In this document: positions 1 through 7,929 of the stretch, piece by piece | Layout: every line of letters begins with the position of its first letter | How positions within the stretch are numbered: the stretch's first letter is position 1 | NCBI GenBank assembly: GCA_012961755.1 | Contig: DTYS01000043.1 | Location: forward strand, 1 to 40,268 | Direction of reading: 5' to 3' | Source: Candidatus Latescibacterota bacterium | GTDB lineage: Bacteria; Latescibacterota; 4484-107; B68-G9 | Length of the DNA: 40,268 nucleotides | Made by a program: the position numbers and the translations under genes | The notes under the pieces: generated by a model | What the model was told of the DNA's origin: nothing | The model's database searches: none | What the model saw: the letters and a program-made list of their open reading frames with translations, nothing else

Positions 1-66
1 TCAAATTACTTTTAAGGAACAACAATAACCAAATGATTATTTGAAACTAGCCAATCGAGATAATCC
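1..66. other. AT-rich tail joined abruptly to groEL; possible chimeric contig end
   Basis: The first 60 or so bases are very AT-rich, with several A/T runs and a stop (TAA, 61-63) in the groEL frame. Recognisable GroEL sequence begins at once after it. A normal groEL would continue upstream for about 245 more codons, so this stretch is not the native 5' part of the gene. The likeliest cause is a misjoined or chimeric contig end; a real insertion or rearrangement is possible. No gene can be supported here. Confidence 0.6.
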
Positions 67-69
67 GGC

Positions 70-954
70 ATGAAAGCCATACTCGTGATAGCCGAGGACG
101 TAGAGGGTGAGGCCCTGGCCACCCTCGTGGTGAACAAGCTCAGGGGCACCCTCAGGTGCGCGGCCGTGAAGGCTCCGGGCTTCGGGGAGAGGCGCAAGGC
201 CATGCTCGAGGACATAGCCATCCTCACGGGTGGTAGGGTGATCTCCGAGGAGGCCGGGTTCAAGCTCGAGAACGCCCAGCTCTCCGACCTCGGCAAGGCC
301 AGGAAGGTGGTCATAGATAAGGACAACACCACCATAGTCGAAGGCGCCGGTGACCCCGATGCCATAAAGGGCCGCATCAACCAGATAAAGAGGCAGATAG
401 AGGAGACCACCTCGGACTACGATAGGGAGAAGCTTCAGGAGCGTCTGGCTAAGCTCGCAGGCGGGGTGGCCGAGATAAACGTGGGCGCTCCTACAGAGGC
501 CGAGATGAAGAACCGCAAGGCCTTGGTCGAGGACGCCCTCCACGCCACCAGGGCCGCGGTGGAGGAGGGGATAGTTCCCGGAGGAGGTGTAGCGTTCATA
601 AGGGCCATACCGGCCTTGGACGAGGTGGAGGCCGAGGGTGACGAGAAGATAGGTGTGGACATAGTCAAGAAGGCCCTCGAAGAGCCCCTCAAGTGGATAG
701 CCAACAACGCCGGTATGGAGGGGGCCGTGGTGGTCGAGAGGGTCAAGGAGGGCGAGGGCGCCCTCGGCTTCAACGCTGAGACCTGCGAGTTCTGCGACCT
801 CATGGAGACCGGAATAATAGACCCGACCAAGGTTGTGCGCACGGCCCTCGAGAACGCCGCAAGCGTGGCCGGACTCCTGCTCACCACCGAGGCCATGGTG
901 ACAGAGATCCCGGAGAAGGAGAAACAGACCACGCCTCCTCCTCCGGAGTACTGA
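70..954 (+). CDS. groEL: Chaperonin GroEL, C-terminal part (5' truncated)
   Basis: GroEL (Hsp60) forms the 14-mer folding chamber in the cytoplasm and works with GroES and ATP. The fragment starts in the apical domain at the motif IAEDVEGEALATLVVNKLRG, followed by AAVKAPGFGERRKAMLEDIA. It runs through the intermediate and equatorial domains (VPGGGVAFIRA; ETCEFCDLMETGIIDPTKVV) to the natural stop, 294 codons in all. This matches about residue 245 to the end of the family. The ATG at 70 is only the first methionine after the break and is not the real start. The C-terminal tail is acidic and proline-rich (TTPPPPEY) instead of the usual Gly-Gly-Met repeats. A strong terminator follows at once, so groEL was the last gene of its operon. 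Confidence 0.95.
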   Translation: MKAILVIAEDVEGEALATLVVNKLRGTLRCAAVKAPGFGERRKAMLEDIAILTGGRVISEEAGFKLENAQLSDLGKARKVVIDKDNTTIVEGAGDPDAIKGRINQIKRQIEETTSDYDREKLQERLAKLAGGVAEINVGAPTEAEMKNRKALVEDALHATRAAVEEGIVPGGGVAFIRAIPALDEVEAEGDEKIGVDIVKKALEEPLKWIANNAGMEGAVVVERVKEGEGALGFNAETCEFCDLMETGIIDPTKVVRTALENAASVAGLLLTTEAMVTEIPEKEKQTTPPPPEY

Positions 955-970
955 GGAGATAGGAAACCTA

Positions 971-998
971 AGCCCCCGTGGAGATCTCCACGGGGGCT
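971..998. terminator. Hairpin terminator between convergent groEL and rlpA
   Basis: This is a perfect 14+14 inverted repeat (agcccccgtggaga / its complement). It is followed on the + strand by the short T-rich stretch ttatcttt. It begins 17 bases after the groEL stop and ends right at the rlpA stop, so it can serve both converging transcripts. Confidence 0.88.
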
Positions 999-1367
999 TT
1001 ATCTTTCCGGTCGGGCCAGTATATCTATGCGAACTTTCGCCACCCCCTTGTGCAGTATACCGAGCCCCTTGGCAGCCGCGTACGATAGATCTATCACCCT
1101 GCCCTCCACGAAGGGGCCTCTGTCGTTTATACGCACCACCACGCTCCTTCCGTTCTCAAGGTTAGTTACCATCACATATGTGCCGAAGGGCAGGGTCCTA
1201 TGAGCTGCCGTCATATCGTACATGTTGTAGATCTCCCCGCTTGCGGTCTCCTTCCCGTGGAACTTCTCCCCGTAGTAGCTCGCAAGCCCGATCTGGTAAG
1301 GCTTCGTGGTGTAGGTAGGGGCGTAGGTGCATCCCAACAGGACGAAGGTCAGGAGCACGGTCCTCAT
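999..1367 (-). CDS. rlpA: RlpA-like double-psi beta-barrel lipoprotein
   Basis: RlpA-family proteins are outer-membrane or periplasmic lipoproteins that cut or bind denuded peptidoglycan at the septum. The product is 122 aa. A short signal peptide ends in the lipobox LLGC (residues 9-12). The double-psi beta-barrel follows with the family signatures GLASYYGEKFHGKETASGE, MTAAHRTLPFGTYVMVTNL and VVVRINDRGPF. No SPOR domain is present, so this is a minimal, single-domain form. The ATG at 1367 was chosen because it has GGAGG six bases upstream and starts directly at the lipoprotein signal. The frame stays open upstream only inside pyrD. Its ATG overlaps the pyrD stop by 4 bp (ATGA), so the two genes are co-transcribed and probably translationally coupled. 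Whether it is catalytic like the Pseudomonas enzyme cannot be told. Confidence 0.9.
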   Translation of the reverse strand: MRTVLLTFVLLGCTYAPTYTTKPYQIGLASYYGEKFHGKETASGEIYNMYDMTAAHRTLPFGTYVMVTNLENGRSVVVRINDRGPFVEGRVIDLSYAAAKGLGILHKGVAKVRIDILARPER

Positions 1368-2290
1368 CTTCGGACCTCCAGGCTTCCAGAAAGCTCCTCC
1401 ACGGAACCGAATCCGTGTCTTTCCATGTACTCCCTTATGCCGTCCACGACCTTTAGGACCGTCCTCGGCCGGAAGAACGTGGCGGTCCCCACCTGGACCG
1501 CCCTCGCTCCCACTATGAGGAACTCCAAGGCGTCCTTTGGGGAGGATATCCCCCCTATCCCTATCACAGGAACCTGGACGGTCGACGCCACCTTCCACAC
1601 GAGCGCTAAGGCCACGGGCCTTACGGCGGGGCCCGAAAGGCCCCCGGTTACATTGCCGAGCTTGGGCCTCCTGGTCTCAACGTCCACCGCCATCCCAACT
1701 AAGGTGTTTATAAGCGAGACCGCATCGGCCCCGGCCTCCCTCACGGCCTCCGCCACCTTCACCACGTCCGATGCGTGGGGGGTAAGCTTCGCTATCACGG
1801 GCTTAGAGGTGGCCCTCCTTACTGCGGAGAGCACTTCGTAGGCCGAGTCGGGGTCGGAACCGAAGAGCATTCCACCCTTCTCCACGTTCGGGCAGGATAT
1901 GTTGACCTCCAGAGCGTCCACCCCGTCCAGGTTCAGCCTCCAGGTAAGTTCCCCGTACTCCTCGATCGTCTCCCCCGCTACGCTCACTACGACCCTCGTG
2001 TCAAATCCCCTAAGGAAGGGAAGCTTCTCGGAGATGAACCTCTCGACCCCTATGTTCTGGAGGCCTATAGCGTTGAGCATCCCCGCGGGGGTCTCGGCGA
2101 GTCTGGGGGGAGGGGCACCGTCCCTAGGCCTGAGGGTCAAAGACTTGACCACTATACCCCCGAGCTTGGACAGGTCCAGGAGGGGAGCGTACTCGTCCCC
2201 GTACCCGAACGTGCCCGATGCCACGAGCACCGGGTTCTTGAGGACGAGAGGGCCTATCCTCACAGAAAGGTTCGGTTCACCTCTTGACAA
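1364..2290 (-). CDS. pyrD: Dihydroorotate dehydrogenase, class 1B catalytic subunit
   Basis: The enzyme oxidises dihydroorotate to orotate in pyrimidine synthesis, in the cytosol. The 308-aa TIM barrel shows the FMN and substrate motifs NPVLVASGTFGYGDEY and NAIGLQNIGV. It has the catalytic-base loop NISCPNVEKGG, with Cys rather than Ser (class 1), and the phosphate-binding GIGGISSPKDALEFLIVGA. Sequence and length fit the NAD-linked 1B type (PyrDB). Its partner, the iron-sulfur flavoprotein PyrK, is not in this window. The start is a TTG at 2290 with GGAGGT five bases upstream. On the other strand this start overlaps the -35 box of a divergent promoter (2284-2312). rlpA follows in the same operon. 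Confidence 0.95.
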   Translation of the reverse strand: MSRGEPNLSVRIGPLVLKNPVLVASGTFGYGDEYAPLLDLSKLGGIVVKSLTLRPRDGAPPPRLAETPAGMLNAIGLQNIGVERFISEKLPFLRGFDTRVVVSVAGETIEEYGELTWRLNLDGVDALEVNISCPNVEKGGMLFGSDPDSAYEVLSAVRRATSKPVIAKLTPHASDVVKVAEAVREAGADAVSLINTLVGMAVDVETRRPKLGNVTGGLSGPAVRPVALALVWKVASTVQVPVIGIGGISSPKDALEFLIVGARAVQVGTATFFRPRTVLKVVDGIREYMERHGFGSVEELSGSLEVRR

Positions 2291-2312
2291 GAGGACCTCC
2301 CGTGTTTATCCT
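2284..2312 (+). promoter_or_regulatory. Sigma-70-like promoter for the 68-aa protein and DUF192 genes
   Basis: TTGACA at 2284-2289, a 17-base spacer, then TATCCT at 2307-2312. Transcription would start near 2319, leaving a leader of about 30 bases before the Shine-Dalgarno at 2339-2345. The -35 box lies inside the first codons of pyrD on the other strand. Confidence 0.7.
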
Positions 2313-2350
2313 TAGATCGCTTGGAGCTTTCTTCAGGAAAGGAGGTAAGG

Positions 2351-2557
2351 TTGGGTAGCAAGTGGCTGACGCCCAGGGAAGTAGCAAAGACATTGGGTCC
2401 GGAGAAGTGCAGGAAGCTACTGGACGACCTTGTATACAACAGGAGGACCCAGAGGGAGATAGTCGAGGCGGTCATGCAGGAGGCGGACTGTACGGAATAT
2501 TCGGCCACCGACTTCCTCAGGGAGCTGACCCGGAACCCGGAGTTCACCAAGGGGTAG
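2351..2557 (+). CDS. 68-aa hypothetical helical protein
   Basis: The family is not recognised. TTG at 2351 is chosen because AAAGGAGGT sits five bases upstream and a consensus promoter ends 38 bases before it. A longer TTG start at 2321 lacks a ribosome site. The protein is basic to neutral and appears all-helical (LTPREVAKTLGPEKCRKLLDD; REIVEAVMQEADCTEYSATD), with two cysteines, no signal peptide and no membrane segment. The segment TPREVAKTLGPEKCRKLLDDL could be a helix-turn-helix-like fold, but this is only an impression. It is followed after 3 bases by the DUF192 lipoprotein gene and shares its promoter. Confidence 0.75.
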   Translation: MGSKWLTPREVAKTLGPEKCRKLLDDLVYNRRTQREIVEAVMQEADCTEYSATDFLRELTRNPEFTKG

Positions 2558-2560
2558 TCC

Positions 2561-3058
2561 ATGCCCAAGTGCGTCGTGTTCCTCCTCGGCCTGGCCCTGG
2601 CCTGCGGCAGGTCCCCTCCACCCGAGCACGGACTTGCGGACGGGGATAAGGTCTGGATATCGGTGGGAGGGGTGCCGCTGAAGGTGGAGGTTGCCTCCAC
2701 CCCTGAGAGCAGGAGCCAGGGACTTAAGTTCAGGAAGGGGATGGGATGGGACGAGGGGATGTTGTTCGCCTTCGACAGGGAGGCCATGTACGGGTTCTGG
2801 ATGAAGGACACCTTTATCCCCCTTTCGATAGCCTTCATAGATTCCCGGAGGACCATAGTCGCCATAGAGGACATGGAACCTTTAGATGAGAGCATCCATC
2901 TTCCACCAAGGCCCGTGCTCTACGCCTTGGAGGTCCACAGGGGCTGGCTCAGGGCCCGCGGAGTGAGGGTGGGGGATAAAATAGAGTTCCTAACTTCTCC
3001 TCCCGAGCCTCGGGACACCATCGGGGACGAGGGCCCCTCCGGAGGAGAGGAGCTTTGA
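2561..3058 (+). CDS. DUF192 family lipoprotein
   Basis: DUF192 proteins are small exported proteins of unknown biochemical role. The 165-aa product has a signal peptide with the lipobox LALAC (Cys15), so it should be a lipoprotein. The DUF192 core follows: VEVASTPESRSQGLKFRK, MLFAFDREAMYGFWMKDTFIPLSIAFID and VLYALEVHRGW, close to the full family length of about 110 residues. AAGGGG lies seven bases before the ATG. The last 69 bases overlap the 3' end of the convergent kamA gene. The C-terminal tail (PPEPRDTIGDEGPSGGEEL) encoded there is low in complexity and probably disordered. Confidence 0.88.
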   Translation: MPKCVVFLLGLALACGRSPPPEHGLADGDKVWISVGGVPLKVEVASTPESRSQGLKFRKGMGWDEGMLFAFDREAMYGFWMKDTFIPLSIAFIDSRRTIVAIEDMEPLDESIHLPPRPVLYALEVHRGWLRARGVRVGDKIEFLTSPPEPRDTIGDEGPSGGEEL

Positions 3059-4189
3059 CACCCCCTGGCCTCCACCTTCCTCCCCTCTCCCGTCCAAAGG
3101 ATAGGCCACCAGGAGCCCCTCGTAGTTCCTGAACACGGCCATCTTCTCCCCCGAGGTCAGGAGGTAGTTCGGGCCCACGGGTACCTTCCCGGCACCGTAC
3201 GGCAGGTCCACCACGTAATGTGGGACCCCGAGCCCTGAGATATGTCCCCTCAGGCCCTCCATCACCTCGTTTCCCCTCCCGAGGCTCGTCCTGAAGTGCA
3301 TGGTCCCCTTGACAGGGTCGCCATGGAGGATGTAGTAAGGCTTGACCTTTACGGCCAGGAGCCTCCTCATAAGCTCCCTCATGACCCTTGGAGAGTCGTT
3401 CACGTTCCTAAGGAGCACGGTCTGGCTTAGCACGGGGATTCCAAGCCTGAGGACCCTCCATACCACCTCCCCCGCCTCGGGGGTGACCTCACGGGGGTGG
3501 TTGAAGTGGACCACCATCCATAGCTTCCTGCTGTACCTCTCGAGCACGTTTAAAAGCTCCGGGTCCGAGAACCTTTGGGGGAGGGTGGCGGGTTCCCTGG
3601 CCCCGAGCCTCACGACCTTTACATGGGGTATCTGGCATATTCCCTTCAGGATCTCCTCCAACTTCCTTGGGGGGAGGCAGAGGGGACTTCCCCCCGATAT
3701 CAGGACGTCCCTTACCCCAGGATGTGCCCTTATGTAACGGAACCACTCGCCTACATCCGGCTCCTCCCACCTGCACCATATCCTCTTCCTCGTACAGTGC
3801 CTGCAGTAAGTAGGGCAGAAGTTCGTGGTCACCAGTAGCACCCTGTCCGGGTACCTGTGGGTTAGGCCGGGAACCGGGGAGTCCATGGTCTCGTCCAGAG
3901 GATCGTCCTCGCCAACGCTGTCGAGCTCATCCGGGCGTGGCACAGCCTGGAGCCTTACGGGGTCGGAAGGGTCGCGGAGGTCCTCTACGAGCGACAGGTA
4001 ATGCGGGGTTATCCTCATGGGGTAGACCTTCGAAACTTCTGCTATCGCCTTCCTCTCGTCCTCGGAAAGTGGGAGAAGTTCTGCTAAGGCGTCCGCGTCG
4101 CATACGGAGTTCTCCACCTGCCACCTCCAGTCCATCCACCTCCCCTCGGGAACTTCCCTCCAGGTTGCGAACTTACTCCACCTGCGCAT
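2990..4189 (-). CDS. kamA: Lysine 2,3-aminomutase family radical SAM/PLP enzyme
   Basis: KamA enzymes move the alpha-amino group of lysine to C3, using a SAM-bound 4Fe-4S cluster and PLP. The cluster motif is C125-x3-C129-x2-C132 (FCPTYCRHCTRKR). The PLP lysine is K335 in YGAGKVPVGPNY. The two aspartates that bind the lysine side-chain amine in the clostridial enzyme align with D291 (HGDPVKG) and D328 (VVDLPYG), so a lysine-type substrate is likely. In the usual SGGD motif the Asp is replaced by Ser (ISGGSPLCL, S168). No beta-lysine acetyltransferase (ablB) or EF-P partner is in the window, so the role (osmolyte, lysine breakdown or protein modification) stays open. It is the last gene of the minus-strand chain, six bases after murQ. 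Its 3' end overlaps the DUF192 gene. Confidence 0.9.
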   Translation of the reverse strand: MRRWSKFATWREVPEGRWMDWRWQVENSVCDADALAELLPLSEDERKAIAEVSKVYPMRITPHYLSLVEDLRDPSDPVRLQAVPRPDELDSVGEDDPLDETMDSPVPGLTHRYPDRVLLVTTNFCPTYCRHCTRKRIWCRWEEPDVGEWFRYIRAHPGVRDVLISGGSPLCLPPRKLEEILKGICQIPHVKVVRLGAREPATLPQRFSDPELLNVLERYSRKLWMVVHFNHPREVTPEAGEVVWRVLRLGIPVLSQTVLLRNVNDSPRVMRELMRRLLAVKVKPYYILHGDPVKGTMHFRTSLGRGNEVMEGLRGHISGLGVPHYVVDLPYGAGKVPVGPNYLLTSGEKMAVFRNYEGLLVAYPLDGRGEEGGGQGVSKLLSSGGALVPDGVPRLGRRS

Positions 4190-4195
4190 CTTCCT

Positions 4196-5143
4196 TCACC
4201 ACCTTGAACTCGGGTCGGACTTCACTCCAGCAAGCTCCAGGGCCCTCCTCACGAACCCTCCGGCCCTCTCCAAGAGTTCCCGTGCCTCGGGGGCACCTAC
4301 CCCGGCCAATACCATCACTATGGCGGTCTTCACGTGTCCTCCGGCCTCCTTTAGGAGGCCGGAGGCCTCCTCATAGTCCACACCCGTCACCATCATCACC
4401 ACCCTCTTGGAACGTTCCACAAGCTTCTGGCTCGTTGCCTGGAGGTCCACCATCATGTTCCCGTAGACCTTGCCGAGCTTTATCATGGCCGTCGTGGTGA
4501 GCATGTTGAGCACGAGCTTCTGGGCCGTCCCGGACTTCATCCTCGTAGAACCCATCACGACCTCGGGCCCTACGACGGGGCATATGGCCACGTCCACATC
4601 GACGTTGAGCTCCTCCCTCGGGGTGCAAGTTAGGAAGAAGGTCTTCGCCCCAACTCTCCTTGCGTACTCCAAGGCTCCGAGGACGTAGGGCGTCCTCCTG
4701 CTCGCAGCTATCCCCATCACGACGTCCCCTGAGGTCACCCCGCGCTCCCTGAGGTCCCTGGCCCCGTCCTCCCTGCTGTCCTCCGCCCCCTCCTGAGCCC
4801 ATACCAAGGCCTTGTACCCCCCCGCTATGATCCCCTGTATCATCTCTGGATCGGTCCCGTATGTTGGAGGACACTCGGCGGCGTCCAGCATCCCTAACCT
4901 CCCGCTCGTCCCTGCTCCCACGTAGAACAGCTTCCCCCCCCTTTTAAAGGTCTCCACGAGTATCTCTACCGCCTCGGCTATGTACGGTATCTCCTTAACC
5001 ACGGCGTAGGGGACACCCCTGTCCTCCTCGTTTATGAGGAGGAGGACCTCCTCGGTGGTGAGCACATCTAAGTCCAAGGTCCTCGGGTTCCGTCCTTCGG
5101 TTACGAGGTCCCTTATCTCGTCGAATACCGGACTCCTTCCCAT
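4196..5143 (-). CDS. murQ: N-acetylmuramic acid 6-phosphate etherase
   Basis: MurQ splits the lactyl ether of MurNAc-6-phosphate to GlcNAc-6-phosphate and D-lactate, recycling cell-wall sugar in the cytoplasm. The product is 315 aa, the normal size. It has the N-terminal TEGRNPRTLDLD signature and a SIS domain with GGKLFYVGAGTSGRLGMLDA, then ECPPTYGT with the catalytic Glu. Further marks are GSTRMKSGTAQKLVLNMLTT and GNMMVDLQATSQKL. The ATG lies one base after the stop of the alcohol dehydrogenase gene and has no clear Shine-Dalgarno, so it probably depends on coupled translation. No MurNAc kinase or transporter is adjacent. Confidence 0.96.
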   Translation of the reverse strand: MGRSPVFDEIRDLVTEGRNPRTLDLDVLTTEEVLLLINEEDRGVPYAVVKEIPYIAEAVEILVETFKRGGKLFYVGAGTSGRLGMLDAAECPPTYGTDPEMIQGIIAGGYKALVWAQEGAEDSREDGARDLRERGVTSGDVVMGIAASRRTPYVLGALEYARRVGAKTFFLTCTPREELNVDVDVAICPVVGPEVVMGSTRMKSGTAQKLVLNMLTTTAMIKLGKVYGNMMVDLQATSQKLVERSKRVVMMVTGVDYEEASGLLKEAGGHVKTAIVMVLAGVGAPEARELLERAGGFVRRALELAGVKSDPSSRW

Positions 5144-5144
5144 G

Positions 5145-6259
5145 TCAACAAAAATTATCTGAGCGAAGGGGCCCCTGAGGAAGGATCACGGCCTTCACGG
5201 CAGTCCTGCTCCTTACGAATTTCAAGGCCTCGTTCGCCTCGTGAAGCCCGAACCTGTGCGTCACGAGATGGGAGAAGTCGTCCTTCCTGTCTAAAATGAG
5301 CTCAAGGGCCATCCTCGTGTGCTCGGTGTGGCTGACCCAGACCCCGTAAAGGGCCAGGTCCCTCACCTCAAGGTCGCTATATACGTCCAAGGTCACCGAC
5401 CCTGCGGGGACTCCGAAGCCCATCGAGAGGTAGCTTCCACCCCTCCTTACGAGCTTGAGGCCCTCGACCAGGACCCTCGGGTTCCCCACGGCCTCGTAGG
5501 CCAGGTCCACGCCCCTACCGTCCGTGAGCCCGAGGACGAAGTCCCTACGTTCCTCCTCTGTAGTCTCCTTCCTATTCAGGGTATGGGTGGCCCCGAGCCT
5601 CCTCCCGACCTCGAGCCTGCTTTCCGTGCCTCCGACTAAGATCACCGGGTCCGCCCCGAACTTCCTTGCGAAGGCCACAGCGAAGAGTCCCAAAGGCCCG
5701 GGCCCCTGGACCAACACGGCCTCCCCCTTCCTCGGGGGCCTCAGGGAGACCGCATGTGCAGCTGTGGCCCCCGAGCAGGAGGCGGGGACCAGGACCGCCG
5801 GGTCCAGGTCATCGGGCACCTGGAAGATGTCGGTCTTGGGATCGAGGATCACATATTGCGAGTAACATCCGTTGAGGCCGGGAGGGTCGTCTAAGGAGCG
5901 GTGGATCCCGTAGACCCACCTTTCGGGGCACAGCCAGGGCTGTCCTGCCTTCGTGCACCAGTAACACCTTCCGCACACCACCCCCCTGTTCCAAAGCACC
6001 CTGTCCCCCTCCCTCACGGAGGTGCCGTCCACGTACTTCTTGCCCCTCACCTCACCGCCCTTCCCACCCCTTCGTGGCCGAGTATGATGGGAAGGGGGAC
6101 CCTCGGGTCCTCCCCGTCGGCCATGTGGACATCGGAACCGCAGACCCCTGAAGCTTCGAGCATTACGAGGACCTGACCTTCTCCGAGCTCGGGGACTTCG
6201 ATCTCCTTCGGCCTTAAAGGCTCGCCGAAGGCCTCCAGGACCACGGCCTCGCAGGTCAC
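5145..6259 (-). CDS. Zinc-dependent alcohol dehydrogenase (MDR family), interrupted by a frameshift
   Basis: This is a medium-chain NAD(P)H dehydrogenase acting on an unknown alcohol. The N-terminal part reads in one frame from the GTG at 6259: GVCGSDVH holds the catalytic zinc Cys and GHEGVG the zinc His. That frame stops at about 6048-6050. The rest reads in another frame from about 6060: VREGDRVLW, the four structural-zinc cysteines in CGRCYWCTKAGQPWLC, and the dinucleotide fold VLVQGPGPLGLFAVAFARK. One extra G in the run around 6050-6056 would restore a 371-aa protein reading GRAVEVRGKKYVDG. The total length, 1115 bases, is one short of a multiple of three. The break is therefore a single-base loss: a sequencing error or a fresh mutation. 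Its GTG overlaps the nth stop (GTGA). Confidence 0.85.
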
Positions 6260-6912
6260 CCCTCCCCCCCAGAAAGTTCAAATACGCATTCCTCCTTCAG
6301 GGGACACCTCCCGCACTCGGGCCTCAGGGCGTGGCATATTTCCCTTCCGAAGCGGATGAGGTTGAGGTGGAGGGGATAGGTCATGCCCTCCGGGACCAGT
6401 TCCCCGAGGAGCCTGTGGGCCTCCTTAAGGGACGCACTGCGGGGGATGAGGCCGAGCCTTTTGCTCACCCTGTGGATGTGGGTGTCCACTGGGAAGACGT
6501 CCTTCCCGCACGCGAAGAGCAGCACGACGCTTGCGCTCTTGACCCCGACGCCCTTAAGGCCGCAGAGGAGTTCCATGGCCTCCCGTGCCTCCATATCGCA
6601 CACGGGAAGGACGAAATCTCCGAACCTCTCCCTCGTCCATCTTAGGATCCCCTTTATCCTCTCCGCCTTCATGGCGGAGAGCCCACCGACCTTTATGGCC
6701 TCGGCGACCTCGTCCGCGGGCGCCTCGAGGACGTTCTCCCACGCGGGGAACCTCTCCTTCAGGTTCCTGTACGCCCTGCCGCTGTTCCTGTCGTTGGTGT
6801 TCTGGGAGAGCACGGTCCTTACGAGGACCTCCAGGGGGTCCCTGGGACCTGGCCACTCGGGGACCCCGTAGAGGGCTTCCAAGGCCTCGGCTATGCGTAG
6901 GAGCTTATCCAT
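6256..6912 (-). CDS. nth: Endonuclease III, 4Fe-4S DNA glycosylase/AP lyase
   Basis: The enzyme removes oxidised pyrimidines and nicks the resulting abasic site in base excision repair. The 218-aa protein has the HhH-GPD fold. The hairpin LKGVGVKSASVVL carries the catalytic Lys (K125), PVDTHIHRVSKRLG carries the catalytic Asp (D143), and the C-terminal cluster loop is C193-x6-C200-x2-C203-x5-C209. All key residues are present and the length is normal. The ATG follows the rtcA stop directly (TAGATG), and the stop overlaps the next gene's GTG by 4 bp. It is an ordinary housekeeping enzyme inside the minus-strand chain. Confidence 0.95.
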   Translation of the reverse strand: MDKLLRIAEALEALYGVPEWPGPRDPLEVLVRTVLSQNTNDRNSGRAYRNLKERFPAWENVLEAPADEVAEAIKVGGLSAMKAERIKGILRWTRERFGDFVLPVCDMEAREAMELLCGLKGVGVKSASVVLLFACGKDVFPVDTHIHRVSKRLGLIPRSASLKEAHRLLGELVPEGMTYPLHLNLIRFGREICHALRPECGRCPLKEECVFELSGGEG

Positions 6913-7929
6913 CTACCCTGGCTCGCAGAGGATGGCTTTCCCATCTACGAGGAACCTCACAGGAAGGAAATGCTCTACGACCCAGATGTTGGTCCTAGCA
7001 TGTTCTGTTACCCGGGAGGCCCTGACTTCCATCCTCTCCCCGTGGTCGAGGGCCGAGAACGCCATAAACGGCAATATCTGGTCCGCCATCCATTCGTCCA
7101 ACGGAGCTTCGGACTCCACCTGCGCCCTCAGAAGCTCGGCGGCCTCCCTCCCGACCTGCTCTGCCCGTTTCCCCCTCTCCCCTAAGGCGTCGCCTCCCAA
7201 GGTCCCACCTTCGTACCTCGCCCAGGCGTGAAGGCAGGAACCGGGGCTCGAGGACTCGACGTAGCGGACCTTCACTTCCGCCTCGGGAAAGATCCTCAAG
7301 AAGGCCTCGACCTGGCGCTCGGCTACTCTGGCCTCCCTGAGGCTCCCCGAAGCTATGCTCTCGGCGTACACCCCTTCGAGCTTCCCCCTCTCGACGAACT
7401 TCACCCGACCGAGCTTACCGGGGGAGACCTTCGCCTTGACCCTCCCCCCTCCCTTAGGGTAGAACCCGTGGCGGACGACATCTACATCGACCTCAGTCCC
7501 GAGCTCGGCCAGGTACCAGCAGAGGACATCCTTGAAGTATCCCACCGTAGGGCTCCAGGCCACGCACGTTCCACCTGTAAGGTCGAGCTGTACCTCACCC
7601 CCGGCCCGGAGGGCTACGGGAAGCAGGGTCTGGAGCACGAGGGTTACCGCTCCTGCCGTGCCGACATCTATCCTGTAGGAGCCCGGACGGACCGCCCTGG
7701 GACGGAAGGTAACCTCGGAGGACCCTACCTCATCCCCCTCGACCTCGGCCCCGCACATCCGTGCGGCAGCCCTGAGCCCCACGAGGTGCTGGGGTCTGAG
7801 GCCGGGATTGGGCCTCCTTCTCCTGATGCTGTGTATGCGACAGGGGATCCCGGTGGCGGCCGAAAGCGCCACTGAGGTCCTCAGTATCTGACCCCCAGCC
7901 TCTCCGTAGGAACCGTCTATCTCTATCAC
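6913..7929 (-). CDS. rtcA: RNA 3'-terminal phosphate cyclase
   Basis: RtcA uses ATP to turn an RNA 3'-phosphate into a 2',3'-cyclic phosphate, by way of an enzyme-histidine-AMP intermediate. The 338-aa product has the N-terminal GSYGEAGGQILRTSVALS, then RRRRPNPGLRPQHLVGLRAA, and GTAGAVTLVLQTLLPVAL. Near the C-terminus is SRVTEHARTNIWVVEHFL, where the nucleophilic His of the family lies. Length and motifs are complete. The GTG start overlaps the murD stop (GTGA). The ligase RtcB and the regulator RtcR, common partners elsewhere, are absent from this window. Here the gene travels with cell-wall and DNA-repair genes instead. Confidence 0.95.
   Translation of the reverse strand: MIEIDGSYGEAGGQILRTSVALSAATGIPCRIHSIRRRRPNPGLRPQHLVGLRAAARMCGAEVEGDEVGSSEVTFRPRAVRPGSYRIDVGTAGAVTLVLQTLLPVALRAGGEVQLDLTGGTCVAWSPTVGYFKDVLCWYLAELGTEVDVDVVRHGFYPKGGGRVKAKVSPGKLGRVKFVERGKLEGVYAESIASGSLREARVAERQVEAFLRIFPEAEVKVRYVESSSPGSCLHAWARYEGGTLGGDALGERGKRAEQVGREAAELLRAQVESEAPLDEWMADQILPFMAFSALDHGERMEVRASRVTEHARTNIWVVEHFLPVRFLVDGKAILCEPG

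Noticed and set aside
70..954. GroEL tail ending TTPPPPEY instead of Gly-Gly-Met repeats considered as a frameshift.
   Set aside because: The frame is intact to a clean stop, and GroEL tails vary widely between phyla.
7228..7875. Long antisense reading frames such as this one and 9078-9647.
   Set aside because: They lie fully opposite clear conserved genes (rtcA; murD and thrB) and have the repetitive Pro/Arg/Gly content of GC-rich shadows.
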